Source of the DNA: JACCXG01 sp963836735
Lineage (GTDB): Bacteria > Acidobacteriota > Vicinamibacteria > Vicinamibacterales > 2-12-FULL-66-21
DNA length: 64,000 nucleotides
NCBI GenBank assembly: GCA_963836735.1
Contig: CAWIKP010000018.1
Coordinates: forward strand, 310,001-374,000
Direction of reading: 5' to 3'
Below the pieces are notes generated by a model. It saw only the letters and a list, made by a program, of their open reading frames with translations, did no database searches and was not told the origin of the DNA. A program made the translations under genes and the position numbers. Shown piece by piece: positions 1-9,393 of this stretch; position 1 is the stretch's first letter, and every line of letters begins with the position of its first letter.

Positions 1-2982
1 GCGGCGCGGGCCGCGTTCGAGGCGCGGCACGACCGGGAGCTCGACTACTTCGCACCGGTTGCGTCGACGCCCGGTTTCCCGCGGGCGCTGGCGCGAACGC
101 TGAACGAGCTGGCGCTCGCCGGTGTCCGCCCTGATGCACTCCGGAGGCTGCCGCTCGGAGGGGCCGATCTCGCCGCCTTGCTCGAGCGGTTCGATGCGCA
201 ATTCGATGCCGCGTCGGCCACCGATCGCGCAACGCTCTTCGCTGCCGCGGCGGAGGCAGCCAACCCCTTCCGGGGCCAGCCGCTCCTGTTCCTCGACGTT
301 CCGCTCGAGTCTGCGGTCGAGTTCACGCTTGCTCGCCGCCTCATGGAGAACGCTGCCCCGGCGCTGGTGCTGGTGCCCTTCGGCGACCTCGCGACGCTCG
401 ATCACCTGAAAGCGCTCGGCGTCGAACCGGACGTGCTCAAACCGACGGCCGTGTCCGATCTCACCGCGCTGCGCCGAAATCTCTTCGCGCGGCGTGAGCC
501 GCCCGACCGGGAACGAACCGGGGAGGTCCGGGTTTTCTCGGCGCCGGGTGAGAGCCGTGAGTGCGTGGAAATCGCGCGACGCATCCTGCAGGAAGCCCGG
601 GCCGGGGTTCGCTTCGACGAGATCGCGGTCGTGCTGCGCGCTCCGACGGGCTATGTCGGCCTGGTCGAGGACGCGTTCGACCGCGCGGGTATTCCCGGCT
701 GGTTCGAACGCGGCGCGCGCCGCCCTCATCCTGCCGGCCGGGCCTTTCTCGCGATCCTCGGGTGCGCGGTCGAGCGGCTGTCGGCAATCAGGTTTGCCGA
801 ATACCTCTCGCTCGGACAGGTCCCCGACGCCGAAGAAGCCACGCGCGCGCCCGAGACCTCGCTGCCGGCAGACGACGCCGTGTCGGGCTTTGCGCGCGTG
901 GAACCGCAACCGGAAGAGAGCGAGGGTGACGAGCGCGCGCTGGGTCCGGCGGACGATGCGGAGAAGGCGGTGGTCGCCGGGGCTCTGCGAGCGCCGTGGC
1001 GATGGGAGAAGCTGATTGTCGACTCGGCGGTGATCGGCGGCGATCCCGAACGCTGGCGGCGGAGGCTTCGAGGACTCCGCGGCGAATACGAAGAGCAGCT
1101 GCGCGAAGCGCAGCGCGAGGATCCCGAGTCGGCACGTGCCGGGCAGCTGGAGCGCGATCTCGCCAACCTCACGCATCTCGCCCGCTTCGCGCTGCCGGTG
1201 ATTGACACGCTGGCCTCGTGGCCGCGCACCGCCACGTGGGGCGAGTGGCTCACCCACTTCAACGATCTCGCCCCGCGCGTGCTGCGCCGGCCGGGACGCG
1301 TGCTGCGCGTCCTCGGCGAGCTCAGGCCGATGGCGGCGATTGGACCGGTCACCCTCGAAGAGGCGCGCGGCATCCTCGCCGAGCGGCTGCGCACGCTCGA
1401 CGAGCAGCCACCCGCGAATCGCTTCGGCTGTGTCTTCGTCGGCACTCCCCAGCAGCTGCGCGGCCGCGTGTTCAAGGTGGTGTTCGTGCCGTCGCTCGCC
1501 GAGCGGCTGTTTCCCCAGAAACCGCGGGAAGATCCGATGCTGCTCGACGTCGAGATGCGCAAGCCCCTCGACGCCGGGCTTTTCCTCCAGGACGATCGTC
1601 TGAAGAACGAGCGCCTGATGCTGCGGCTCGCGATAGGCGCGCCGACCGAGCGTCTCTGGCTCTCGTATCCACGGCTCGACGTGAGCGGCGCACGACCACG
1701 CGTGCCCTCGTTCTACATGCTCGACGTCATGCGGGCGGTGACCGGCCGGATTCCCAATCATGAAGCGCTGCAGCGTGACGCCGCGCTCGAGGGCGGCGCC
1801 AGGCTCGACTGGCCGGCACCTGCTGACGCGTCGGTCGCGATCGACGAGGTCGAACACGATCTCTCGACGCTGCGCCAGTTGATCGGCCGACCCGACCGCC
1901 ATGCGGTGCGCGGGCATGCGAACTATCTGCTCGGACTGAACGATGCGCTGCGCCGCTCGGTGGTTCGCCGCTGGGCGCGCGCGCAGTCGCGCTGGCGCTC
2001 GCAGGACGGGCTCGTCGTGCTGAACGATGCGATCAAGCCGATGCTCGCCGCGCAGCGCCTGGGCGCGCGACCGTACTCCGTGTCGGCGCTCCAGAAATTC
2101 ACGCTGTGCCCGTACCAGTTCGCCCTCTCGGCGATCTACCGGCTGCAGCCGAACCAGGAGCCCGAGCCGCTGCAGCGGCTGGATCCGCTGACCAAGGGGT
2201 CAATCTTTCATGAAGTGCAGGCCGTGTTCTTTCGCGCGATGCGCGATCGCGGACGCCTGCCCCTGACGCCGGCCGGCGTCGCCGAGGCGCTCGCCGTGCT
2301 GGATCGTGTGCTCGAGACGGTCGCCGCGAAGTACGAGGAAAACCTCGCCCCGGCCATTCCCCGGGTCTGGTCCGACGAGATCGCCGCGATCGGCCGCGAC
2401 CTCCGCGTCTGGGTGAGAAAACTGCCAGAGGCCGAAGGCTGGACGCCGGAATACTTCGAGCTCAGCTTCGGGCTGTCCGACGAAGGCCGCGACGAGCGCA
2501 GCGTGGCTGACCCCGTGACAATCGATGGACGCTTCGTGCTTCGAGGCTCGATCGACGTGATCGAGTCGAAGGACGGATCGGCCGAGCTCCGCATCACCGA
2601 TCACAAGACCGGGCGCAATCGAACCACACCGCGAACGGTCATCGGCGGCGGCGCCACGCTGCAGCCGGTGATCTATGGCCTGGCGGTGGAGCAGTTGCTG
2701 GGCAGCCCCGTCAGTGGCGGACGGCTCTTCTACTGCACCGCCGCGGGCGGCTTCACCGACCATCCGGTGCCGCTCTCGGAGGCCAACCGGCGCGCCGGCC
2801 TCGAGGCGCTCGAAATCATCGACCGCGCGATCGAGCTGGGATTCCTGCCGCCCGCGCCCGCGGAGCGGGCCTGCACATGGTGTGATTTCCGTCCCGTCTG
2901 CGGTCCCGACGAGCCGCTGCATCTGCGCCGCAAGCCTGCCGATTCGATCGCCGACCTGACGGCCCTGCGGGCGATCCCATGA
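1..2982 (+). CDS. addB: AddB-like helicase-nuclease subunit, 5' truncated by window edge
   Basis: The frame is open from the first base, so the N-terminus lies outside the window; 993 codons are visible. The middle part has UvrD/PcrA-like helicase-fold sequence (for example GTPQQLRGRVFKVVFVPSL, around nt 1441). The C-terminal quarter is a PD-(D/E)XK nuclease of the RecB type: GSIDVI followed by the ITDHKTG signature near nt 2593-2613. A cysteine in LCPYQF (near nt 2107) and three in CTWCDFRPVC (2872-2901) match the four-cysteine 4Fe-4S clamp of AddB nucleases. The stop overlaps the start of the addA-like gene in an ATGA junction, so the two are co-translated. Together they would resect double-strand breaks for RecA-dependent repair in the cytoplasm. 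The Walker A region is not visible here. The family is clear; AddB versus another RecB-nuclease-containing helicase is less certain. Confidence 0.85.
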   Translation, partial: AARAAFEARHDRELDYFAPVASTPGFPRALARTLNELALAGVRPDALRRLPLGGADLAALLERFDAQFDAASATDRATLFAAAAEAANPFRGQPLLFLDVPLESAVEFTLARRLMENAAPALVLVPFGDLATLDHLKALGVEPDVLKPTAVSDLTALRRNLFARREPPDRERTGEVRVFSAPGESRECVEIARRILQEARAGVRFDEIAVVLRAPTGYVGLVEDAFDRAGIPGWFERGARRPHPAGRAFLAILGCAVERLSAIRFAEYLSLGQVPDAEEATRAPETSLPADDAVSGFARVEPQPEESEGDERALGPADDAEKAVVAGALRAPWRWEKLIVDSAVIGGDPERWRRRLRGLRGEYEEQLREAQREDPESARAGQLERDLANLTHLARFALPVIDTLASWPRTATWGEWLTHFNDLAPRVLRRPGRVLRVLGELRPMAAIGPVTLEEARGILAERLRTLDEQPPANRFGCVFVGTPQQLRGRVFKVVFVPSLAERLFPQKPREDPMLLDVEMRKPLDAGLFLQDDRLKNERLMLRLAIGAPTERLWLSYPRLDVSGARPRVPSFYMLDVMRAVTGRIPNHEALQRDAALEGGARLDWPAPADASVAIDEVEHDLSTLRQLIGRPDRHAVRGHANYLLGLNDALRRSVVRRWARAQSRWRSQDGLVVLNDAIKPMLAAQRLGARPYSVSALQKFTLCPYQFALSAIYRLQPNQEPEPLQRLDPLTKGSIFHEVQAVFFRAMRDRGRLPLTPAGVAEALAVLDRVLETVAAKYEENLAPAIPRVWSDEIAAIGRDLRVWVRKLPEAEGWTPEYFELSFGLSDEGRDERSVADPVTIDGRFVLRGSIDVIESKDGSAELRITDHKTGRNRTTPRTVIGGGATLQPVIYGLAVEQLLGSPVSGGRLFYCTAAGGFTDHPVPLSEANRRAGLEALEIIDRAIELGFLPPAPAERACTWCDFRPVCGPDEPLHLRRKPADSIADLTALRAIP

Positions 2983-5900
2983 ATTCCCGCCTCCACTCCG
3001 ACGATGACCGCCCGAGCCACGGCCCTTCGGCGCGCTCAGGGCCGTCCCGAGCACCGTCGAGAGACGGCGCGGCAGGCGCTGATTCGACGGGGACTGCCGA
3101 CGCCAAGGCTCGCCATCTGATTGCCACGAGCCTCGACGACACCCTCGTCGTCGAAGCCGCCGCCGGCACGGGCAAGACGACCGAGCTCGTAGGACGGATC
3201 GTGCGGATCCTCGCCGAGGGTCGCACGACCGTGGACAAGATCGTCGCGGTCACGTTCACCGAGAAGGCGGCGGGTGAATTGAAGCTGCGCCTGCGCGAGC
3301 GGCTGGATCGCGAGCGCACGACCATCCAGGACGAGCAGGCCAGGCGACAGCTCGACCTGGCGCTCACGCAGCTCGAGGAAGCCCACATCAGCACGATCCA
3401 TGGCTTCTGCGCCGACCTGCTTCGCGAACGCCCGGTCGAAGCCTCCATCGATCCCCTCTTCGAAGTCCTCACCGAGCCCGCATCCGCACGGCTGTTCGAC
3501 GACGCGTTCGGACGGTGGCTGCAGGAACAGCTGGCCGACCCTCCCGAAGGTGTGCGGAGGGCCCTGCGGCGCACGGCGTTCGGGGGCGACGACGGTCCGA
3601 TCGATCGGATCCGAAACGCCGCGTGGGAGCTGACCGGATGGCGCGACTTCACCGGCGACTGGACCAGGAATCCGTTCGATCGCGAGAACGCCATCGCCGA
3701 AACCGTGGGTCTCCTGCACGAAGTAGCCGAGCTCACCAGGAATCCGTCGTCCCGCAACGATCCGCTGTGCACGAGCACCGAGCCGGCGCGGAGGTTCAGC
3801 GACGAGATCCGGCTGCAGCAGGAATTCGGTGACAGCGGCACTCCCGACTACGACCGCTGGGAGGCCGGCCTCGTCGACCTGTCCAGGGATCGTGTGCTCG
3901 GGAACGTGCGGCACGGCCGCGGCGCCATGTACAAGGACGGCGTCCGGCGGGACACGCTGCTCGGCGCCGTCGAAGAGCTGCGGTCACGGCTGGATCAGTT
4001 CCGCATGGACGCCGATGCGGATCTCGCGGCGCTGCTGCAGCGCGAACTGCGCGGTGCCATTGCGCGGTACGAGGCCTTGAAGAGCGCCGCGGGTGCGCTC
4101 GACTTTCTCGACCTGCTCGTTCGCGCGCGTGATCTCGTGCGGGGCAATCCGCTGGTCCGGCGCGGATTTCAAGAGCGTTTCACGCACATCTTCGTCGACG
4201 AGTTCCAGGACACCGATCCTCTCCAGGCGGAGATCCTGTTGCTGCTCGCCTCCGACAACGACGCGGAGACCGACTGGCGGCGGGTTCGGCCGGTCCCGGG
4301 CCGGCTCTTCCTCGTCGGTGACCCCAAGCAGTCGATCTACCGCTTCCGGCGCGCGGACGTCGGGATCTACCGTGAGGTGTCGCAGCAGCTGGAACGGCAC
4401 GGCGCGCGTTTGCTGCGCCTCAACACCAGCTTTCGCAGCGTCCCGGAAATCCAGGCGTGCGTGAACGCGGCATTCGAGCCGGTGATGACCGGCGACGAGC
4501 TCACGCTGCAGGCGCCGTATGTGCCTCTCGCGCCTTTCCGTTCGGCGTTGCCCGATCAGCCGGCTGTAGTCGTCCTGCCCGTACCATCACCCTACGCCAC
4601 CAGGTACGTCGCCGGCTCGGCAATCGACAAGTCGCTGCCAGGCGCGGTCGGCGCGATGGTCGAGTGGATCATCAGCCAGAGCGGATGGAAGGTGACCGAG
4701 CGCAGCGGCACCGAGCCGGTTGCCGTGACGGCGAAACACGTCTGCCTGCTCTTCCGGCGCTTCGTCAGCTGGCAGACTGATATCACGAGACCATACGTCG
4801 AGGCGCTCGAAGCGCGCGGCATCCCGCACGTGCTCGTCGGCGGACGCGCCTTCCACGAGCGTGAAGAGATCGAGGCGATTCGCGCCGCGCTCGCCGCGGT
4901 CGAGTGGCCGGATGACGAGCTGTCGGTGTTCGCGACGCTGCGCGGTCCGTTCTTCGCGATCACAGACGAGGATCTGCTCGACTGGGCCTATCGGTTCGGC
5001 CGCAAGACCGACAAGGGATTCAGGCGGCACGCCTTCCATCCACACCGGATTCCCGACGTCTTCAGCCGTGACACACCCTCCGAGGTCGAGCATCTGCGTC
5101 CGATTGCCGGCGCCCTGCAGCTGTTGAAGCGGCTGCATCGCCATCGCAACAGCGTCTTTGCCGACAGCACCGATACGCGCGAGTGGGGTGGCGCCTCGGG
5201 GGTCCTTCACGAGCTCCTGCGCGCAACACGTGCGCACGTCGGCTTCGCCCTCCGCATTGGCGGTGAACAGGCGCTCGCCAACGTCCTGCACGTAGCGGAG
5301 CTCGCGCGTCAGTACGAGCTCGGCGGCGGCATTTCGTTCCGCGGTTTCGTCGAAGAGCTGCGGACGGCGGCGGAGACCGCGCAGGCCGCCGAGGCGCCCA
5401 TCCTGGAAGAAGACAGCGACGGCGTTCGCATGATGACGGTGCACAAGGCCAAGGGCCTCGAGTTTCCCATCGTCATCCTCGTCGACCTGACGTGCAGGCT
5501 TTCGCGCGCGGAGGCGGGCCGATGGATCGATCCGTCGGCGAACCTGTGCGCGATCAAGCTGGGAGGATGGGCGCCGATGGATCTGCTGCTGCACGGCGCG
5601 GAAGAATCGGCACGCGACCGCGCCGAAGGGCAGCGGCTCGCGTATGTGGCCGCCACCCGTGCCCGCGACGTCCTGATCGTTCCGGCCATCGGTGACGAGC
5701 CGTACGACGGTGGCTGGCTCGATCCGTTGATGCCGGCCATCTATCCCCCGCTGTCTGAGCGCCGCAAACCGTCGCCGGCCGCCGGATGTCCGGTGTTCCC
5801 GTCGAAGGACACCGTGCTGACTCGCCCTGATGGCGATCCGGCAAAGACGACAACCGTCGCACCCGGCGCCTATAGCTTCGACAAGTATCAAGTTGCCTGG

Positions 5901-6647
5901 TGGGACCCGCACGCACTGGCGCTCGACGCCGGCAGTTCCTTCGGCCTGCGCCGCGACGATCTGATTGCAAAAGATGGCGACGCCGCCGGATCGGCGCAGC
6001 GTCTGGCCGCCTATCGCGAGTGGGAGTCCGCGCGCTCCGGTGCCATCGCCGATGCGCGCCGCCCGTCAATCGCTTCGCGTACCGTCACCCAGATTGCGGC
6101 CGATCGAGAGCTGCCATTGATCCAGGCAGACGGGATTCAGATCGACGTGGTCGACGTCGGGCGTGTCGTCGGCCGCCCGTTCGGACCGCAGTTCGGCACG
6201 CTCGTGCACACCACGCTCGCAACCGTGCCGCTCGATGCCGACGAGTCGCTGGTTCGGCGAGTGGCGTCGACGCAGGCGCGCATCCTGCTGGGGTCCGGTT
6301 CCGGCGTCGAGGAGGAGGCATACGCCGTTGCCGAAGCCGTGATGGCCGTGCTGCGTCATCCGCTGTTCGACCGGGTGCGCAGTGCGAATGCCGCCGGGCG
6401 GTGCTACCGCGAGCTGCCGCTGATCTGGCAGGCGCCGGACGGCATGCTGATCGAGGGCACGATAGACCTCGCCTTCGAGGAGCCGGACCAGACTTCAAGC
6501 GAGCGTCGATTCGTCGTGCTGGATTTCAAGACGGATCGAGAGCTGGACGTCGAGGGCGAGCGCTACCGACGGCAGCTGGCCATCTACTGTCAGGCGCTGA
6601 CGGCCCTCAGGGGCGGCTCCGCACGGGGGATTCTTATGAGAGTGTGA
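2979..6647 (+). CDS. addA: AddA/RecB-like UvrD-family helicase-nuclease
   Basis: A 1222-residue superfamily 1 DNA helicase. Walker A AAAGTGKTTELVG lies near residues 60-72, Walker B with the UvrD signature VDEFQDTDPLQAE near residue 405, and GDPKQSIYRFR near residue 446. Helicase motifs V/VI appear as MTVHKAKGLEFP (about residue 812) and LAYVAATRARD (about residue 888). The C-terminus has a RecB-type nuclease: a GTIDLAFEE acidic segment followed by VLDFKTDRE. It starts at an ATGA overlap with the addB-like gene, so expression is coupled. The role is ATP-driven unwinding and degradation of broken DNA ends. The first 45 residues are low-complexity, and a later start cannot be excluded. Coding is intact over 3.7 kb, unlike several downstream genes. 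It ends a few bases before a long palindrome that may act as a bidirectional terminator with the convergent permease gene. Confidence 0.88.
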   Translation: MNSRLHSDDDRPSHGPSARSGPSRAPSRDGAAGADSTGTADAKARHLIATSLDDTLVVEAAAGTGKTTELVGRIVRILAEGRTTVDKIVAVTFTEKAAGELKLRLRERLDRERTTIQDEQARRQLDLALTQLEEAHISTIHGFCADLLRERPVEASIDPLFEVLTEPASARLFDDAFGRWLQEQLADPPEGVRRALRRTAFGGDDGPIDRIRNAAWELTGWRDFTGDWTRNPFDRENAIAETVGLLHEVAELTRNPSSRNDPLCTSTEPARRFSDEIRLQQEFGDSGTPDYDRWEAGLVDLSRDRVLGNVRHGRGAMYKDGVRRDTLLGAVEELRSRLDQFRMDADADLAALLQRELRGAIARYEALKSAAGALDFLDLLVRARDLVRGNPLVRRGFQERFTHIFVDEFQDTDPLQAEILLLLASDNDAETDWRRVRPVPGRLFLVGDPKQSIYRFRRADVGIYREVSQQLERHGARLLRLNTSFRSVPEIQACVNAAFEPVMTGDELTLQAPYVPLAPFRSALPDQPAVVVLPVPSPYATRYVAGSAIDKSLPGAVGAMVEWIISQSGWKVTERSGTEPVAVTAKHVCLLFRRFVSWQTDITRPYVEALEARGIPHVLVGGRAFHEREEIEAIRAALAAVEWPDDELSVFATLRGPFFAITDEDLLDWAYRFGRKTDKGFRRHAFHPHRIPDVFSRDTPSEVEHLRPIAGALQLLKRLHRHRNSVFADSTDTREWGGASGVLHELLRATRAHVGFALRIGGEQALANVLHVAELARQYELGGGISFRGFVEELRTAAETAQAAEAPILEEDSDGVRMMTVHKAKGLEFPIVILVDLTCRLSRAEAGRWIDPSANLCAIKLGGWAPMDLLLHGAEESARDRAEGQRLAYVAATRARDVLIVPAIGDEPYDGGWLDPLMPAIYPPLSERRKPSPAAGCPVFPSKDTVLTRPDGDPAKTTTVAPGAYSFDKYQVAWWDPHALALDAGSSFGLRRDDLIAKDGDAAGSAQRLAAYREWESARSGAIADARRPSIASRTVTQIAADRELPLIQADGIQIDVVDVGRVVGRPFGPQFGTLVHTTLATVPLDADESLVRRVASTQARILLGSGSGVEEEAYAVAEAVMAVLRHPLFDRVRSANAAGRCYRELPLIWQAPDGMLIEGTIDLAFEEPDQTSSERRFVVLDFKTDRELDVEGERYRRQLAIYCQALTALRGGSARGILMRV

Positions 6648-6652
6648 TGGTC

Positions 6653-6803
6653 GTCAAATCCCAAATCCCAAGCTCCAAATCCCAATGTGAGTACTCCGAC
6701 CAATCGGGGCAAAAGACAGTCGACGAGCTAGTTGGTACGCCTTTCACCCGCGATGGCCGAGCGGCTCCCCTTGGGATTTGGAGCTTGGGATTTGGGATTT
6801 GAC
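6653..6803. repeat. Long inverted repeat, CCAAATCCCAA type (element A)
   Basis: Arms 6653-6685 and 6771-6803 are exact 33-bp reverse complements of one another, with an 85-nt spacer. The arms are built from CCAAATCCCAA units. The element fills the gap between the convergent addA-like and MacB-like genes, beginning 6 bp after one stop and ending 6 bp before the other. Similar elements recur at 12051, 32614, 43176 and (partly) 54353. A role as terminator or as a mobile palindromic repeat is inference. Confidence 0.9.
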
Positions 6804-6808
6804 GATTT

Positions 6809-8089
6809 TCACTCGTAATGAAGAGCCTTGACCGGATCCAGACCCGCGGCGCGCGCAGCCGGATAGAGTCCGAAGATCAGCCCGATCGCCACCGACACGA
6901 AGAACGCGAGCACGATCGACCAGGTCGTGACGATGGTCGACCAGCCGGCCAGATAGCCGATCAGCTGTGACAGGCCGACGCCCAGCAGCACGCCCAGCAC
7001 TCCTCCGGCGAGCGAGATGATCGTCGTCTCGATCAGGAACTGCCGGATCACGTCGCGCCGCTTCGCTCCGATCGCGCGGCGGACCCCGATCTCGCGGGTC
7101 CGCTCCATCACGCTGGCGAGCATGATGTTCATGATGCCGATGCCGCCGACCAGCAGCGAGATCGAGGCGATCGCGACCATCACCATCTCGAAGATGCGCT
7201 GGGTGCGTCGCTGCTCGGCGAGGAGCTCGGCCGGCGACACGATGGTGAAGTCCCCGGCCTCGCGGTGTGCGACGTTCAGCAGGCCGCGCAGCAGCGCCGC
7301 CGAGGCAGGAATGGCATCGGATGACTGCAGCTGCAGGTAGATGCCGTCGATTTCATCCTTCATGCCGCTCTGGCCGTCCTCGAGCCGGAAGATCGCGGAG
7401 TAGAGCGGAACGTAGATCAGGTTGTTCCGGTCCTGCGCCGGAAGGCCCGCGACATCGGTCTGGACGGTCAGCTGGGGTCCTGCCACACCAACCACCTGGA
7501 ACCACTGATCGTTCACCTTGAAATGCCGTCCAATCGGATCCTCGGTGCCGAACAGCGCGGCCGCCGCGCCTTCGCCGAGCACCGCGATCGGCGCCCCCGC
7601 CGTCGTTTCCGCGTCGGTGAAGAACCGGCCGCTGGCGACGTGCAGGTTGGCGATCGCCATGTACGAGGGGCTGACGCCGTACACGATCGGCGCGTCGCCC
7701 TGAGGCTTGGGCAGCAGCTTGGTCGGCGTGAACCGCTTGCGCGCCGTCGCGGCGGTGATGCCCTCCACGTTCGCCTGGATGACCCGGAAATCCTGGAACG
7801 TGAGACCGGCGGACAGCTTGCGGATCTTCTGCTGCGACTGCCAGTCGGTGGACTCGCGCGCCTCGACGATCAGGTTGCGGACGCCGAGCTGCTCGATGAA
7901 GGCCATCACCTCCTGCTGCGCGCCGGCGCCGATCGACAGCATGGCGACCACCGCCGCCACGCCGAAGATCATCCCCATCATCGTCAGGAGGGATCGCAGC
8001 TTGTGGGCGCGGAGGTTTTCGAGGCCCATCCGGAGATCGGGCAGGAAATCGGCGTACTTGCCGATCGCCGGAATGCGCGCGGTGGTCAT
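6809..8089 (-). CDS. MacB-like ABC transporter permease
   Basis: A 426-residue permease with the MacB/FtsX layout. A first membrane helix (LLTMMGMIFGVAAVVAMLSI) is followed by a long periplasmic MacB-PCD domain, then three C-terminal helices containing the typical MNIMLASVMERTREIGVRRA and YPAARAAGLDPVKAL segments. MacB-family permeases do not form a channel; they transmit conformational change to periplasmic adaptors to drive export. It is the last gene of an operon with three HlyD adaptors and overlaps the preceding adaptor by 4 bp (ATGA at 8086-8089). No ATP-binding subunit is encoded in the operon, and the protein itself lacks an ATPase domain, so the ATPase must come from elsewhere. The substrate is unknown. 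Confidence 0.9.
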   Translation of the reverse strand: MTTARIPAIGKYADFLPDLRMGLENLRAHKLRSLLTMMGMIFGVAAVVAMLSIGAGAQQEVMAFIEQLGVRNLIVEARESTDWQSQQKIRKLSAGLTFQDFRVIQANVEGITAATARKRFTPTKLLPKPQGDAPIVYGVSPSYMAIANLHVASGRFFTDAETTAGAPIAVLGEGAAAALFGTEDPIGRHFKVNDQWFQVVGVAGPQLTVQTDVAGLPAQDRNNLIYVPLYSAIFRLEDGQSGMKDEIDGIYLQLQSSDAIPASAALLRGLLNVAHREAGDFTIVSPAELLAEQRRTQRIFEMVMVAIASISLLVGGIGIMNIMLASVMERTREIGVRRAIGAKRRDVIRQFLIETTIISLAGGVLGVLLGVGLSQLIGYLAGWSTIVTTWSIVLAFFVSVAIGLIFGLYPAARAAGLDPVKALHYE

Positions 8090-9393
8090 CGTGTGGGCCC
8101 GGCGGCGGGGACCGGAGGAGCGGACGGCGAGGCGGCGCCAGGCAGCCGCACGGTCGGGTCGACGAGCGCGATCTCGACGCCTTCGGCCAGTCCTTCGACC
8201 ACGACGCGGCTCTCCGTCCGCTGCGTGACCTTGACCTCGCGTTGCTCGAACCTGTCGCCGACACGCACGAACACGTGGTTCTTGCCGCTCCGCGCGAACA
8301 CGGCCTGCCGGGGCACGTGCAGCGCGCCCTCCAGCGTGTTGCCTTCGACGATCACGCGAGCCGACGAGCCGGCTCGCAGTTTCGGCTCGGTCTTTTCGAA
8401 CTGAAAGGTCACATCGAAGAGCCGGGTTGCGCTCGCCTCCCAGAAGGCGCGGTTGGCAAGGCCCGCAAGCGCCCCGACCTTCGCCGGGAACACCTCGCCC
8501 GGCAGCGCATCGACGTAGACCGTGGCTCGCTGGCCCTCCGTCAGGTTGCCGCGATCGTTCTCGTCGACCTTGGCGCGAACTTCCATGCGCCCCGACTCGA
8601 TCACGTCGGAGACCGGCCGGCCCGGCCCCACCTGATCGCCTTCGCGGTATTCGGGCAGCTGCTGACCGAAGAACATGCCGCCCGCCGCGTCGCGGTTCTC
8701 CTTGATGGAGACCACACCGTCGAGCGGAGCGCGCAGGATCAGGCTGTCGATCACCTGCTGCACGCGCTGGGTCGCGATCAGCGCCTTGTTCCGCTTCTCC
8801 TCGACCACGAGGAGCGAGGCCTTGTTGGTTTCGGCACGCGACTTCACGTCCTCTTCGAGCTGCGCCAGGCGGCGCCGCGCTTCCTCGAGCGAGAGCACGT
8901 TCTTTCTGGCCTCGATCGCGGCGATGAGCTCGTTGGCGGCCGTGTCCAGCTCGCCCCGGCGCACGTCGAACCGCGCCGTGAGCAGCGCGACGTCGTCCTG
9001 GGCCTTCTGGACCGCCGCGTCCGCCTTCATCTTGACGATTTCCTGCTCCGCCTCGGCCAGCTCGGACTGGGCCTGCGCGAGCGCGTACAGCTGATCGGCC
9101 GGATCGAACTCGACCACCGGGTCGTCCTTCTTGACCGCGACGCCCGTCGCGACGAGCTTCACGATGCGCAGGCTTCCGCCGCCGACTGGCGGGGCGACGA
9201 GCGTGATCGTGCGGCCGGCGCGCAGGTCGCCGATGGCATGGACGGTGAGCTTGAGCGGGCTCTTGCCGACCCGCGTTGTCGGGACCGTCGACCGGCCGTC
9301 GGGCAGGCTCGGGACGGCAATCGTCAGGGCCGCGCCGGCTCCGACGATGGCGATGAGGAGGACGGCGATGAGGATACTGCGGCGCTTCTTCAA
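8086..9393 (-). CDS. HlyD-family periplasmic adaptor (membrane fusion protein) 1
   Basis: A 435-residue membrane fusion protein. An N-terminal uncleaved anchor or signal (ILIAVLLIAIVGAGAALTIA) is followed by a barrel-sandwich half (SLRIVKLVATGVAVKKDDPVVEFD). A long coiled-coil hairpin rich in Ala, Glu and Gln follows, then the second lipoyl half and a beta-barrel domain. It would bridge the inner-membrane permease to an outer-membrane channel. It starts in an ATGA overlap with the previous adaptor and ends in one with the MacB-like permease, giving strict translational coupling. The C-terminal tail after DPTVRLPGA is Pro/Ala-rich. It is paralogous to the two adaptors upstream in the operon. 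Confidence 0.88.
   Translation of the reverse strand: MKKRRSILIAVLLIAIVGAGAALTIAVPSLPDGRSTVPTTRVGKSPLKLTVHAIGDLRAGRTITLVAPPVGGGSLRIVKLVATGVAVKKDDPVVEFDPADQLYALAQAQSELAEAEQEIVKMKADAAVQKAQDDVALLTARFDVRRGELDTAANELIAAIEARKNVLSLEEARRRLAQLEEDVKSRAETNKASLLVVEEKRNKALIATQRVQQVIDSLILRAPLDGVVSIKENRDAAGGMFFGQQLPEYREGDQVGPGRPVSDVIESGRMEVRAKVDENDRGNLTEGQRATVYVDALPGEVFPAKVGALAGLANRAFWEASATRLFDVTFQFEKTEPKLRAGSSARVIVEGNTLEGALHVPRQAVFARSGKNHVFVRVGDRFEQREVKVTQRTESRVVVEGLAEGVEIALVDPTVRLPGAASPSAPPVPAAGPTR

Noticed and set aside
1..6647. AddAB-like genes considered as part of a defence island.
   Set aside because: They are ordinary housekeeping recombination-repair genes, and no defence genes adjoin them in the window.
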